A program made the position numbers and the translations under genes. DNA of 64,000 nucleotides, taken from the NCBI RefSeq assembly GCF_014642855.1, contig NZ_BMJB01000002.1, forward strand, positions 310,001 to 374,000, read 5' to 3'. This DNA is from Edaphobacter acidisoli (GTDB taxonomy: Bacteria; Acidobacteriota; Terriglobia; Terriglobales; Acidobacteriaceae). Positions 53,896 through 62,343 of the stretch are shown piece after piece; within the stretch, counting starts at the first letter, position 1, and every line of letters starts with the position of its first letter. Under the pieces are notes generated by a model, which was not told the DNA's origin, made no database searches, and saw only the letters and a program-made list of their open reading frames with translations.

Positions 53896-55200
53896 ATGGC
53901 ATCCACTTTTGATGTCGCGGCCTCTCGAACGGCGCGAAGCCGCTGGCTGTTAGCCGGTCTCTGGGCTGCAACTATCGCCATCGCCCTTGCCGCCACCTGC
54001 GTATTCAATCGCGGCAGTATTGTCAGACCCCTCTTTAATCTTTCCGATTTGGCTGGCCCCACGACCGAAAGCTTACTTGATGGTCATGGACTTATGGTCT
54101 GTACAGAGGCAATGGGAACGCCGGGAAATCCTATTTGCTTCCATGCAGCACATATGCCGATGACGGCGCTCGTACTTGCGCTTGGAATCAAGCTGCTGGG
54201 CAATCGCTATCTAGCCGTCGCGTATTTCAAGGCTCTTCTTTTGCTCATCCCGATAGAGTTTGCCGTCTATCTAGCTTGGTTGCGCATGCCGGCGGATCGA
54301 ATGCGACGAATAGCCATGGTGCTGCTCCTTCTTGCACCGTTTACGATGACTGCATTTTTAGCTAGTGTTATCAACCTCGCCGTAGAAGAAGGCTACTCCT
54401 ACGCCTTTCTTGCTCTCGCTGTGGCGATTCTATTTCTGGCAAAAGAATTGAATACGCCCTTGACGATTCTCTTTGCTCTGGCACTCGACTGCCTTTACCT
54501 TTCCAAAAGTTCAATGGCGCCAGCAGCGATGGTCCTCTTGTTTGGCTTCCTGATGATGCAACGCCGTTCGCGGCTGCGGATTATTGCCGTCGTTCTTGCG
54601 CTAGCCGCACCGGCGGGGTGGGCGGTCTATCAACACCGTGCCAGTGGGAGATATGCCTTTGGCACTAGTTTGGACGGCATCAATTTCCACAAGGGGAACA
54701 ATGCGGATTTTCTTGATCGCTATCCGCCTCAGGATGGCGGCACCCTGGATAAGTTTGATCCGGACCTGAATTATGGGCTGTCATTTAAGGATGAGTGGAG
54801 CTTTAACGACTACCATTTTCGCGCGGGGATTGACTACGTTCTCCACCATCCCGAGGAAACCATGTTAGGCGACCTGCGTAAGCTGGACGTATTGTTGGTC
54901 TCAGTTCGAAAGGTCGGCTCGACAAGGCTGAGTGGGATGAGGTTGCTTTGGGAGACAGCGACACTGGCGTTATTTCGGTTGATTTTGTGGGCGGCAATTG
55001 CTTCGGCAATCTTTACAATGTTCACGCCACTCGGCGAGTACGATCCGGCATGGCGACCGATTGCAGGAACATTCCTCGCTTTGGTTGTGGCTTGTGTGTT
55101 GCCCTACGTTCTCGGCTTTGCTTTTACCCGGCATGCCAGTGTTTTGATATTTCCCGCTTCACTTTTCTGTTGCCGGATGCTGGCTGTAGCACCAAAGTAG
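53896..55200 (+). CDS. polytopic membrane protein, glycosyltransferase-C-like
   Basis: A 434-residue integral membrane protein with about ten hydrophobic helices. The first extracytoplasmic loop (GPTTESLLDGHGLMVCTEAMGTPGNPICFHAAHMPMTALVLALG) and the late soluble segment (SGRYAFGTSLDGINFHKGNNADFLDRYPP) resemble polyprenyl-phosphate-sugar-dependent GT-C membrane enzymes or their relatives, but no definite catalytic Asp motif can be fixed. It lies ahead of mreB on the same strand with 157 bases between. A role in envelope glycan assembly is only a guess. Confidence 0.75.
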   Translation: MASTFDVAASRTARSRWLLAGLWAATIAIALAATCVFNRGSIVRPLFNLSDLAGPTTESLLDGHGLMVCTEAMGTPGNPICFHAAHMPMTALVLALGIKLLGNRYLAVAYFKALLLLIPIEFAVYLAWLRMPADRMRRIAMVLLLLAPFTMTAFLASVINLAVEEGYSYAFLALAVAILFLAKELNTPLTILFALALDCLYLSKSSMAPAAMVLLFGFLMMQRRSRLRIIAVVLALAAPAGWAVYQHRASGRYAFGTSLDGINFHKGNNADFLDRYPPQDGGTLDKFDPDLNYGLSFKDEWSFNDYHFRAGIDYVLHHPEETMLGDLRKLDVLLVSVRKVGSTRLSGMRLLWETATLALFRLILWAAIASAIFTMFTPLGEYDPAWRPIAGTFLALVVACVLPYVLGFAFTRHASVLIFPASLFCCRMLAVAPK

Positions 55201-55357
55201 GACGTACTGACCGAACCGTGTGCTAACTGGTTAGATGACGGTGGAGATTCCCGTCTTGCAATGGGATTACACTAGTGGGAGCCTCGTTCTCAGGAAGCGA
55301 TCTCAGTTACCTATGTCTTCAAACGGTTTTCAGATGCGGTACTCCCGCATACACAAT

Positions 55358-56377
55358 ATGCGGTCTCTCTTCAGCCTCTTTTCCAGCGACCTTGCCATTG
55401 ATCTCGGCACGGCGAATACGCTTGTGTACGCACATGGCAAGGGGATCATCGTCAACGAACCTTCGATCATTGCGGTGAACAAGATTACCAACGAGGTCGA
55501 GGCCGTGGGCAAAGAAGCCAAAGACATGCTTGGCCGCACGCCGGGCAACATCGTTGCGATCAAGCCGATGAAGGATGGTGTGATCGCCGACTTCCGCCAC
55601 ACGGAGAAGATGCTGAATTACTTTATCCAGAAGGCGCACAACCGGAAGATGATGGTGCATCCGCGGATAGTCATCGGGGTGCCTTCGGAGATTACGCAGG
55701 TGGAGAAGCGGGCCGTGATGGACTCGGCTTACCGGGCCAAGGCTTCGGAGGTGCACCTGGTGGAGCAGGCGATGGTGGCGGCCATCGGCGCGGGGCTTCC
55801 GATTACGGAGCCGGGCGGGAATATGGTGGTGGACATCGGCGGCGGGACGACGGATATCGCGGTGATCTCGTTGGCGGGCATCGTCTACTCGCGGTCGGTC
55901 CGGATGGCCGGGAACCAGATGGACGAGGCGGTGATGACGTACCTGAAGCGGAAGTACAACCTGCTGATCGGGGAACGCACGGCGGAGCAGATCAAGATTT
56001 CGCTGGGGTCGGCGTACCCGCTGGAGAAGCCGATCGAGATGGAGGTCAAGGGGCGGAACCTGATCGAGGGCGTACCCAAGACGATCACGATCGAGGACTC
56101 GGAGATCCGGGAGGCGCTTTCGGAGTGCATCTCGACGATCATCAACGCGATCCGGGTGGCGCTGGAGCGGACGCCGCCGGAGCTTTCGGCGGACATCTCG
56201 GACCGAGGGATTGTGCTGACGGGTGGCGGGGCGTTGATCAAGAACCTGGACAAGCGGATTCGCGAAGAGACGGGGCTGCCGGTGTCGATTGCCGACGACC
56301 CGCTGGCTTCGGTGGTGCTGGGGACCGGGAAGATGCTCTCAGACTTCAACCTGCTGCGGAAGATCTCGATTGACTGA
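55358..56377 (+). CDS. mreB: rod shape-determining protein MreB
   Basis: Actin-like filament protein that organises lateral cell-wall synthesis. 339 residues from ATG 55358 (MRSLFSLFSSDLAIDLGTANTLVYAHGKGI), the standard family start; in-frame ATGs at 55334 and 55313 and an open frame to 55235 would add unusual N-terminal residues. Motifs: phosphate-1 DLGTANTLV, MVVDIGGGTTDIAVISL, and GGGALIKNLDKRIREETGLPV. Its 3' end carries the second copy of the candidate RNA element. mreC and mreD do not follow; the next genes are on the other strand. Confidence 0.97.
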   Translation: MRSLFSLFSSDLAIDLGTANTLVYAHGKGIIVNEPSIIAVNKITNEVEAVGKEAKDMLGRTPGNIVAIKPMKDGVIADFRHTEKMLNYFIQKAHNRKMMVHPRIVIGVPSEITQVEKRAVMDSAYRAKASEVHLVEQAMVAAIGAGLPITEPGGNMVVDIGGGTTDIAVISLAGIVYSRSVRMAGNQMDEAVMTYLKRKYNLLIGERTAEQIKISLGSAYPLEKPIEMEVKGRNLIEGVPKTITIEDSEIREALSECISTIINAIRVALERTPPELSADISDRGIVLTGGGALIKNLDKRIREETGLPVSIADDPLASVVLGTGKMLSDFNLLRKISID

Positions 56378-56547
56378 GACCCCTCCCCCTGGTTTTTGTG
56401 CAAAGCCTTCATGACATTCGGGTTAGGGTTGGACTTGGGCTGTGCGTCTCGCCGTAAATCATTGATTTTATGGAGAGGCACGGGTTAGCTCCTTGTAAAG
56501 TCTTGATTTAAATGAGCAAAGCCCGGCGATTGGCCGGGCTTTCTTGT
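56378..56547 (+). ncRNA. candidate structured 3' RNA element, copy 2 (after mreB)
   Basis: Begins directly at the mreB stop and ends in a terminator. Aligned with copy 1 after ybjQ it keeps GTGCAAAG, GGACTT, TTGATTTTATG, CACGGG, GCTCCTTGTAAAGTCTTGA, AAATGAG and AAAGCCC in order with near-equal spacing. It can fold with GGACTT pairing to AAGTCT, and inside that CTGTGC-G-TCTC pairing to GAGA-G-GCACGG. TGCAA near the 5' end can also pair with TTGTA near the 3' end. Whether it is an independent small RNA, a processed 3' end or an mRNA stability element is open. Confidence 0.6.
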
Positions 56548-56554
56548 TTTTTTT
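56518..56554 (+). terminator. intrinsic terminator closing mreB and the RNA element
   Basis: Perfect 10-bp stem AAAGCCCGGC/GCCGGGCTTT with a five-base loop, followed by CTTGTTTTTTTT. The T-run exists only on the + strand, fixing the direction of the RNA element. Confidence 0.95.
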
Positions 56555-56746
56555 CTGTTTCTATTTTAGCGGATTCGATAAAACTAAACCGCCAGGTTTC
56601 CGGGATTTATTTGCCGGTTGTTTTGTTGGGCTTGTGGGGATTTGCACAGATTTTGGGGGTTGACACGACTCGCTCAAAGCTCGAAAAAGTTGAGGAATTT
56701 CTCGATGAAACATGTTGATAGGAGCGCTCTCCGGTTTTGTTTGGAG

Positions 56747-57547
56747 CTAGAAGTCCCGGGTCTTGACGACTGCGCCTGCCGTGAAAAGCAGCACCAGTGA
56801 GAAAAAGAGACACGCGGCGAGATCGAGCCAATGAAAAGTGCCGGTCAATAGCTGGGTTTGCGGATTGATCGAGGCGGTCGCGCTCATCACGTCGAAGACG
56901 TTCCAGCCCCGGAAGGTATGACTGCGATAGCCTAGAAAGATCGCTGTAAGCGAGCAAAGCCCGACCACCGGTGCGGTGAATTCTCCCTCAAATACTTCTG
57001 AGATCAACAACCCAAATGTCAGGATTACGAGCCCCGCACCGGTCATCCACGCACCGAACCCCAGTGCCTGCGAGAAGGGATAGGCTTCGCCGACGAGCGA
57101 CGAAAGTGCCGGAATGAGTAACGCTGAGGCAAGTCCTAGTACAACTGACTGAGCAAAAGCCATAGCGGCGCGGATCAGGAAGAGGTTCATTCGACGTACC
57201 GGAAGAGCGAGCGAAAAAGGAGCCACGCCCGTGGCTTTCTCTCGTGCGAGACCTCCCAACGCAAGGACCAGAGCGGCCAATATCCACAAACCCTCGAAAG
57301 CGTAGTGGAAAAGCCCGGTCCAGACATAGACGGAATAGAGCAATGGTTTATCGGGAAAGTGCGCGTTGTAGCGTGTGATAAATCCAGGACTGGTGAGCAC
57401 CGCATAGATCACCAACGATATGAGCAGCACAAGCGCACAAAAGAAGCGTGAACGAGACTCGCGCCATGCCTTCCAAAGGACAACGCGTGAACCGCGTGGA
57501 ACAAACTGAAGGGAGCGCGAAGAATTAGTAGTCAAGACGATCACCAT
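56747..57547 (-). CDS. ABC-2-type transporter permease (second)
   Basis: About 266 residues from ATG 57547, which overlaps the previous gene's end by 23 bases; in-frame GTG (57544) and TTG (57535) starts are alternatives and the longer frame to 57595 is unlikely. Six hydrophobic segments: FFCALVLLISLVIYAVLTS, LWILAALVLALGGLA, a PVRRMNLFLIRAAMAFAQSVVLGLASALL region, and others. Same fold and style as the upstream permease. Part of the GntR-ABC operon; substrate unknown. Confidence 0.85.
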   Translation of the reverse strand: MVIVLTTNSSRSLQFVPRGSRVVLWKAWRESRSRFFCALVLLISLVIYAVLTSPGFITRYNAHFPDKPLLYSVYVWTGLFHYAFEGLWILAALVLALGGLAREKATGVAPFSLALPVRRMNLFLIRAAMAFAQSVVLGLASALLIPALSSLVGEAYPFSQALGFGAWMTGAGLVILTFGLLISEVFEGEFTAPVVGLCSLTAIFLGYRSHTFRGWNVFDVMSATASINPQTQLLTGTFHWLDLAACLFFSLVLLFTAGAVVKTRDF

Positions 57548-58316
57548 GAGCCACGGTAGCTGCAAATAAGGCTGCTGTGAGCAGCCACGCCACAAGCAGT
57601 GGCAGCCATGGCATGGTGCTCCAGTTCAGTTGCCACGGCCCTGCCATGGTATGTGCAAGATCCAAGTACCTGAACCACGGTGTGCGTCCCAGGTAACGCA
57701 TGTGCTGCATGTAGGTTTGAATCCATAGATAGGGCGCTCCAAGGAGCGCCAGAGTAAGAATCAGGCTGAGATAGTTGCCTGGGAAGAGCGTGTAACAGAG
57801 ATTGCCCAAGGCGACTATAAAAACTCCGGCAGCCACCATAAGAGCCGAATGTAAAAGTAGCTGAGAGAGGGAGTAGGTTTGATGAATGACCGCTGAGCCG
57901 ATAACGACCACGAGCACAGCAAACAGACTCAACGCAATGCTCTCCAGCAGGGCAACTGTCAGACGCGTGAAAAGCCATCGCCTTCGGCTAACCGGAAGAC
58001 CGAGACTGAATAAAGCTGTTCCGCCATTCCGCTCGCGAACCAACCCACCGAAAGCAAACAGGATGGCAAACAAGGCCCAGACCTGTTGCAGGTAGTTGTT
58101 ATAGAGATAATGCCAGAGATACCAGCTATATTCGTGAATTCCGAGCGGCATCCACTTCATGTGATAGCCGTGAGGATTTTGCATATCCGCAGTCCACATC
58201 CGGACCAGCCAAGCGTGCTGCTCCATGTAAAAGATGCAGATGATGGCCGCCGCAATGAGTCCGGCAACAAAACGTGCACGCGTCTCGATCCAAGCTTTGT
58301 AAAAAAGCATACTCAT
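57525..58316 (-). CDS. ABC-2-type transporter permease (first)
   Basis: A 263-residue membrane protein with six helices. N-terminal LFYKAWIETRARFVAGLIAAAIICIFYM, an extracytoplasmic loop with several Trp/His residues, LFAILFAFGGLVRERNGGTALFSLGLPVSRRRWLFTR (the usual ABC-2 cytoplasmic turn) and later helices. ATG overlaps the ATPase stop (ATGA). Together with the next gene it likely forms a heterodimeric channel. Confidence 0.88.
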   Translation of the reverse strand: MSMLFYKAWIETRARFVAGLIAAAIICIFYMEQHAWLVRMWTADMQNPHGYHMKWMPLGIHEYSWYLWHYLYNNYLQQVWALFAILFAFGGLVRERNGGTALFSLGLPVSRRRWLFTRLTVALLESIALSLFAVLVVVIGSAVIHQTYSLSQLLLHSALMVAAGVFIVALGNLCYTLFPGNYLSLILTLALLGAPYLWIQTYMQHMRYLGRTPWFRYLDLAHTMAGPWQLNWSTMPWLPLLVAWLLTAALFAATVAHGDRLDY

Positions 58317-59203
58317 GACCTCGTCTTCACCTTTTCGAGGAAGATCTCCTTCAACGAGATAGGGAGCACATCGATGCTGCCGGCGCGCAACATGCGGACG
58401 TGTTCGACGATGGAGTCTATGTTGTGGCTTGCCACAAACGAGGCGGTTCGCCCTTCGAGATGAACCCGTTCAATGCCCGGAAGCCGGAGGTCGCGCTCTT
58501 CGATAGCATCAGGAAAGACGGCCTGGATTTGCCGATATTGTTCCTTGATCCGGTCCATGGACGCGTCAAGAACGAGCTTTCCGCGATGGATCATCAGGAC
58601 GTGATCTGCCACCTGTTCCACTTCCGCGATCTGATGCGATGAAAAGAAGATAGTGGTTCCGTCCGATGCCAGGGACACGACAATCTGCAGGACATCCTCG
58701 ATAGCGACGGGATCGAGCCCTTCGGTGGGCTCGTCCAGAATCAATAGCTCGCAGCCACGTGCGAAACCAAGAAGCAAGGCGAGTTTCGTCCGCATCCCCT
58801 TCGACAACTGTCGGACTTTACGTTCAGGAGGAAGTTCAAACCGCTCCAGAAGATTGGCTTCGAGAGCGTGGTTCCAGTTTGGAAAGAATGATCGTGTGAA
58901 GTGAATGATCTGGCTGACGCTCATGTAGTCGTATAGCCGCTTGTCTTCCGCAACAAAGGCCACTTTCTGGCGGATCAAAAGGCTTTCGCGCTCTTTGTCG
59001 ATGCGGTGGCCGAAGATGCTGCCGGTACCCGATGTCGGGTGGATCATTCCTAGCAACATCTTGATGGTCGAGCTCTTCCCTGCGCCATTCTGGCCGAGAA
59101 AGGCGCATACAGAACCGGCCTGAACCGAGAGATTTAAGCCGCGCACAGCCTCCTGATTTCCGTAATTTTTCTTCAAATCGATGGTTTCGATGACTGATGC
59201 CAT
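58313..59203 (-). CDS. ABC transporter ATP-binding protein
   Basis: A 296-residue ATPase. Walker A GQNGAGKSS (37-45), Q-loop region VAEDKRLYDYMSV, signature LSKGM (133-137; Lys replaces the usual Gly at the third position, as in other NatA/YtrB-type ATPases), Walker B LLILDEPTEGLD (153-164), switch His in FFSSHQIAEVE. The C-terminal about 80 residues are the extension typical of drug/bacitracin-type exporters. Two bases separate it from the GntR gene; overlap with the permease. Confidence 0.95.
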   Translation of the reverse strand: MASVIETIDLKKNYGNQEAVRGLNLSVQAGSVCAFLGQNGAGKSSTIKMLLGMIHPTSGTGSIFGHRIDKERESLLIRQKVAFVAEDKRLYDYMSVSQIIHFTRSFFPNWNHALEANLLERFELPPERKVRQLSKGMRTKLALLLGFARGCELLILDEPTEGLDPVAIEDVLQIVVSLASDGTTIFFSSHQIAEVEQVADHVLMIHRGKLVLDASMDRIKEQYRQIQAVFPDAIEERDLRLPGIERVHLEGRTASFVASHNIDSIVEHVRMLRAGSIDVLPISLKEIFLEKVKTRS

Positions 59204-59205
59204 TG

Positions 59206-59592
59206 CTACCTCCGTTGAACCTCTCCGGCGAGTTCGGCCTCAAAGAGCCGACGAATTTCGCCCTCCGCCAGACCCTGTTTTTTCAATGTGTCAACGAACT
59301 CGTGGACCAGTTCCTGCGCGCCACGTATCTCTTCTGCCCTGGACAGGCTTCGCCTGCAGGAAGCTACGAATGCTCCGAGTCCATGGAGTATTTCCAGCAC
59401 GCCTTCCTGTTCCAGCTCGCGATAGACCTTGATGACGGTATTGGGATTGATGATGAGCGTTTCCGCAAGACTCCGAATGCCTGGCAACTGGTCTCCGGCA
59501 GAGATTGCGCCGGTTTCGATTGCATGGCGAATCTGTTCCTTGATTTGAACGTAGATGGGGACGCCGGATGACGGGCTTGGCTTGCGAAACAC
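59206..59592 (-). CDS. GntR-family (YtrA subfamily) transcriptional regulator
   Basis: A 128-residue regulator: winged HTH at residues about 12-75 (PIYVQIKEQIRHAIETGAISAGDQLPGIRSLAETLIINPNTVIKVYRELEQEGVLE) and a short C-terminal helix pair (EIRGAQELVHEFVDTLKKQGLAEGEIRRLFEAEL) without a ligand domain, which defines the YtrA class. YtrA proteins usually repress their own ABC operon and respond to cell-wall antibiotics. First gene of the four-gene operon. Confidence 0.93.
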   Translation of the reverse strand: MFRKPSPSSGVPIYVQIKEQIRHAIETGAISAGDQLPGIRSLAETLIINPNTVIKVYRELEQEGVLEILHGLGAFVASCRRSLSRAEEIRGAQELVHEFVDTLKKQGLAEGEIRRLFEAELAGEVQRR

Positions 59593-59711
59593 TGTGCTAC
59601 ATAAATAGCACAGTAGAACTGTCAGAGCAAGCCGAATTGCAACCGCACTGGCTGGCTGGTCCTGAATCAGTTCTCAGTTCTCGGGTATCAGGAAGTGTTG
59701 GTGGTCTGCCC
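59593..59711. other. short intergenic region upstream of the GntR-ABC operon
   Basis: Contains TACATAAATAGCACAGTAGAACTG near 59600, where CTATTTATG and TTCTACTGTGCTATTTATG on the - strand resemble a -10 and half-sites of a YtrA operator. No complete -35/-10 pair is clear. Nothing else is seen. Confidence 0.3.
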
Positions 59712-60977
59712 TCAGATGGCTGCTGGGATTTGGACCTCGCGGCCGGTGTGGCGGGATTCGTTGGAGGGGATGACGCAGAGGTCGGAGCCGTAGCCTACGT
59801 GGACGTTGGAGATGGGGTCGGCGCCGGTGCGGACGCAGTAGACGAAGGCGCGGGTGGCTGCGGTGGTGGGGTCTTCGGCGGTGGTGACTTCGACTGGTTT
59901 GCCCGGTCCGCGGTAGGGCATCTCGCCTGCCGGTTGGTAGGACGCGCTGGTGACGACGGCTTTGCCCGCGGCTTTGGTTGGGACGACGTGGGCCTTGTGT
60001 TTCGGCTCGTAGAAGAAGGTTGCGTCCATGAGCGTGAGGTTGAGTGAGCCCTTGTCGCCGTAGACCCAGAGCTGGTCGCCCATCTTGGCGTTGTTGGTCA
60101 TCGAGGTGAAGATGCAGCGGCGGCCGCCGGGGTAAGAGAGCACGGACTGGACGTTGTCGTCGGTCTCGCGGCCGTCGTGCCAGTAGCAGACGGAGCCGGA
60201 TGCAATCGCCGAGGTGGGTGTGGCGTCGAGGATCCAGTTGGCGATGTCCATGTGGTGGGAGCCGAGCTCGGCGAAGAGGCCGAGGGACCACTCGTTGTAG
60301 AGGCGCCAGTTGATGAGGCGTTCGAGTGAGGGGTCGGGCACGGGGCGGCGCCAGTTGTTGTTGCGGTTCCAGTAGGCCATGATGTGCGTGACCTGGCCGA
60401 TCTCGCCTTGCTTGACGCGCGCTACGGCTGCGCGAATCCACGGGGAGTAGCGGTATTGGTGGCCGATCTGGAAGATGCGCTTGTTGGCTTTGGTGGCTTC
60501 GACGATCTTGCGCGCGTCTTCGAGATGGTAGGCCATCGCCTTTTCGCCGTAGACATGGTGGCCGGATTCGAGCGCGGGGATGACGTGGCTGGCGTGCAGA
60601 CCGAGCGGCGTGGAGACGATGACCGCGTCGAGGTCTTTGCGGTCGAGCAACTGGCGGAAGTCGGAATGGGGCTCGACCTCGTATCCGCAGACTGCGTTCA
60701 GTTCGGCGAAGCGCGGCTGGTAGACGTCGGCTGCAGCGACGATCTTGACGCCGGGGACGCGGAGGAAGTTGCGGACGAGTTCTTTGCCGCGGCTGCCGGG
60801 GCCGATGATGCCGATGCGGAAGGGCGACGAGTCGGTGGTGCGGGCGATCTGGCGCTCGGCTTCTGCCTCGGTCTTCGATGTGGTTTGGGCGAATGCCTGG
60901 GCGAGGGAGTCTGTGGTGAGTGTGGTGGCGGCGACGGCGGCAGAGATGCCACGGACAAATTCACGGCGATCAATCAT
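59712..60977 (-). CDS. Gfo/Idh/MocA-family oxidoreductase with Tat-type signal
   Basis: A 421-residue NAD(P)-dependent sugar-oxidoreductase-like protein. The N-terminus MIDRREFVRGISAAVAATTLTTDSLAQAFA has the twin-Arg pattern and a hydrophobic stretch, implying folded export. Rossmann motif FRIGIIGPGSRG (53-64). In the usual EKP catalytic turn it has EKA (Lys146, Ala147), a mild deviation. C-terminal sheet includes GMLGDQLWVYGDKGSLNLTLM-type residues. Such exported members are frequent in Acidobacteria and Planctomycetes; substrate unknown. Its ATG overlaps the apbE stop by 8 bases. Confidence 0.92.
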   Translation of the reverse strand: MIDRREFVRGISAAVAATTLTTDSLAQAFAQTTSKTEAEAERQIARTTDSSPFRIGIIGPGSRGKELVRNFLRVPGVKIVAAADVYQPRFAELNAVCGYEVEPHSDFRQLLDRKDLDAVIVSTPLGLHASHVIPALESGHHVYGEKAMAYHLEDARKIVEATKANKRIFQIGHQYRYSPWIRAAVARVKQGEIGQVTHIMAYWNRNNNWRRPVPDPSLERLINWRLYNEWSLGLFAELGSHHMDIANWILDATPTSAIASGSVCYWHDGRETDDNVQSVLSYPGGRRCIFTSMTNNAKMGDQLWVYGDKGSLNLTLMDATFFYEPKHKAHVVPTKAAGKAVVTSASYQPAGEMPYRGPGKPVEVTTAEDPTTAATRAFVYCVRTGADPISNVHVGYGSDLCVIPSNESRHTGREVQIPAAI

Positions 60978-62028
60978 GAGGCTGGGATCCTTTGTGGAGA
61001 TTGGGTGTGCGACAGGGATCGCCTGTCCAGTGGATGGCGGTGCAGGTGGTCTGGGTGAAGATGAGTGCTTGAACTTTGGGCATGGTGCTGAGCAGGCGCT
61101 GGGACTCTGCGGGGCTCATGACGAAGACTACCGTGGAGAGCGCGTCGCTGTCGGTTGCGCTGGGGTCGATGACGGTGGTTTGGAGCACGCCTTCGACGGG
61201 GCGCTCGGTGCGTGGGTCGAAGATGTGGCAGTAGCGGTGGCCGTTTTTGATGAAGAACTTTTGCGTGCAGGCTCCGGTGGAGAGCGACGTATCGCGGAGC
61301 TGGATGGTGCCGGCGAGTTTGCCTGGGTGTTGCGGGTCGGGTACGTCTACGGGCCAGCCTGCGGTGCCTGGGATTGCGCCGATGGCGTAGAGCGTGCTGC
61401 CGCCGGCGTCGATGAAGGCGGAGGTGACGCCTTGTGCGCGGAGGAGCTTTTCGACGCTTTCGACGGCGAAGCCTTTGCCGATGCTGCCGGGGTCGAGCTC
61501 CATTGGTTCGTGTTGGGTGAAGGAGACGCTGCGCGTCTGCGGGTCGAGCGCGATGTGCTGCCAGCCGACTTTATTCTTGAGGGCGTTGAGCTCGGCTTGT
61601 GTGGGGACGCGGCCCTGGTGGAAGAAGAAGCCCCAGGCGCGGAGGAGCGGGCCGACGGTGATGTCGAATGCGCCGTTGGAGACGCGGCTCCAGTAGACGG
61701 AGCGGGTGAGGAAGCGGAAGGTTTCGGGGTCGGTGGTGACTGGGCCGGAGCCTGCTTCGCGGCTGATGCGGGAGAGCTCGCTGGATGGGCGATAGTTGCT
61801 GAGCAGGGCTTCAAGCCGGTCGATCTCGTTGAAGGCCAGGGTCATGTCCTGGTCGGCGGTGGCCTGGTCGGGGGCGTAGAGGTCGATGGTGAAGATGGTG
61901 CCCATCGCGGGATGGGTCTGATGGAAGCGCTGGAGCGCGGATTGTGCGGTGAGGGGGGCGCTTGATAGAAGCGCAAGCAGCAGCGCCGGGATGAGTCGCT
62001 GTTCGAGTTTTCTACCGCGTGCTGCCAA
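60970..62028 (-). CDS. apbE: FAD:protein FMN transferase (ApbE family)
   Basis: Attaches FMN covalently to Thr/Ser of periplasmic flavoproteins using FAD and Mg. 352 residues with an N-terminal signal (LIPALLLALLSSAPLTAQS). Motifs: MGTIFTIDLYA (42-52), SNGAFDITVGPLLRAWGF (117-134), ELDPGSIGKGFAVE (177-190), FIDAGGS (205-211), CHIFDPRTERPVEG and DALSTVVFV. No RnfG, NqrC or other known FMN acceptor is nearby. It overlaps the Gfo/Idh/MocA gene, so the two are probably co-expressed. Confidence 0.95.
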   Translation of the reverse strand: MAARGRKLEQRLIPALLLALLSSAPLTAQSALQRFHQTHPAMGTIFTIDLYAPDQATADQDMTLAFNEIDRLEALLSNYRPSSELSRISREAGSGPVTTDPETFRFLTRSVYWSRVSNGAFDITVGPLLRAWGFFFHQGRVPTQAELNALKNKVGWQHIALDPQTRSVSFTQHEPMELDPGSIGKGFAVESVEKLLRAQGVTSAFIDAGGSTLYAIGAIPGTAGWPVDVPDPQHPGKLAGTIQLRDTSLSTGACTQKFFIKNGHRYCHIFDPRTERPVEGVLQTTVIDPSATDSDALSTVVFVMSPAESQRLLSTMPKVQALIFTQTTCTAIHWTGDPCRTPNLHKGSQPHD

Positions 62029-62139
62029 TTCGACCCGCTTCCGCCTTCAGTTGGAAGTACGAACAATTGTACGGAATATGGGGTGGAATGGTCATCCGGC
62101 GGCTGGAGTGGAAGGATGATAAGAGTGGTGGCGGAATAA

Positions 62140-62197
62140 GCAAAATACAGGGGTCTCTCCACTCCGCCGCTTCGCGGCTCCGGTCGAGATGACGTGC
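62140..62197 (-). repeat. dispersed repeat copy (GTCATCTCGACCGGAGCC type)
   Basis: Read on the - strand: GTCATCTCGACCGGAGCCGC, then GAAGCGGCGGAGTGGAGAGACC and CCTGTATTTTGC. GCCGCGAAGCGGC is an internal hairpin. This wording is familiar from acidobacterial genomes by memory; not checked. Confidence 0.65.
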
Positions 62198-62243
62198 TTT
62201 TTGGGCGGCTTTCTTCGGGATGGCGGGGTTTGTGCAGCCGCGA

Positions 62244-62306
62244 GCAAAATGCGGGGGTTCTTCCCATTCGACTTCGCTCAGGGCAGGCTGCTGCGCTCAG
62301 AATGAC
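62244..62306 (-). repeat. dispersed repeat copy (GTCATTCTGAGCGCAGC type)
   Basis: Read on the - strand: GTCATTCTGAGCGCAGCAGC, CCTGAGCGAAGTCGAATGG, GAAGAACCCCCGCATTTTGC. Related to 22515-22549 and, in the core GAGCGAAG...GTCGAA, to family A. Confidence 0.7.
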
Positions 62307-62343
62307 ATCGACAGATAAGAGCTGCAGATGTGGATAAACGGTG

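Larger units (their letters stand above)
62029..62343. other. 315-base intergenic region with dispersed repeats
   Basis: Between the CBS-domain gene and apbE (both - strand). It holds two dispersed repeat copies (annotated separately) and no gene. No -35/-10 pair for apbE stands out, and no T-run hairpin after the CBS gene. Confidence 0.6.
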
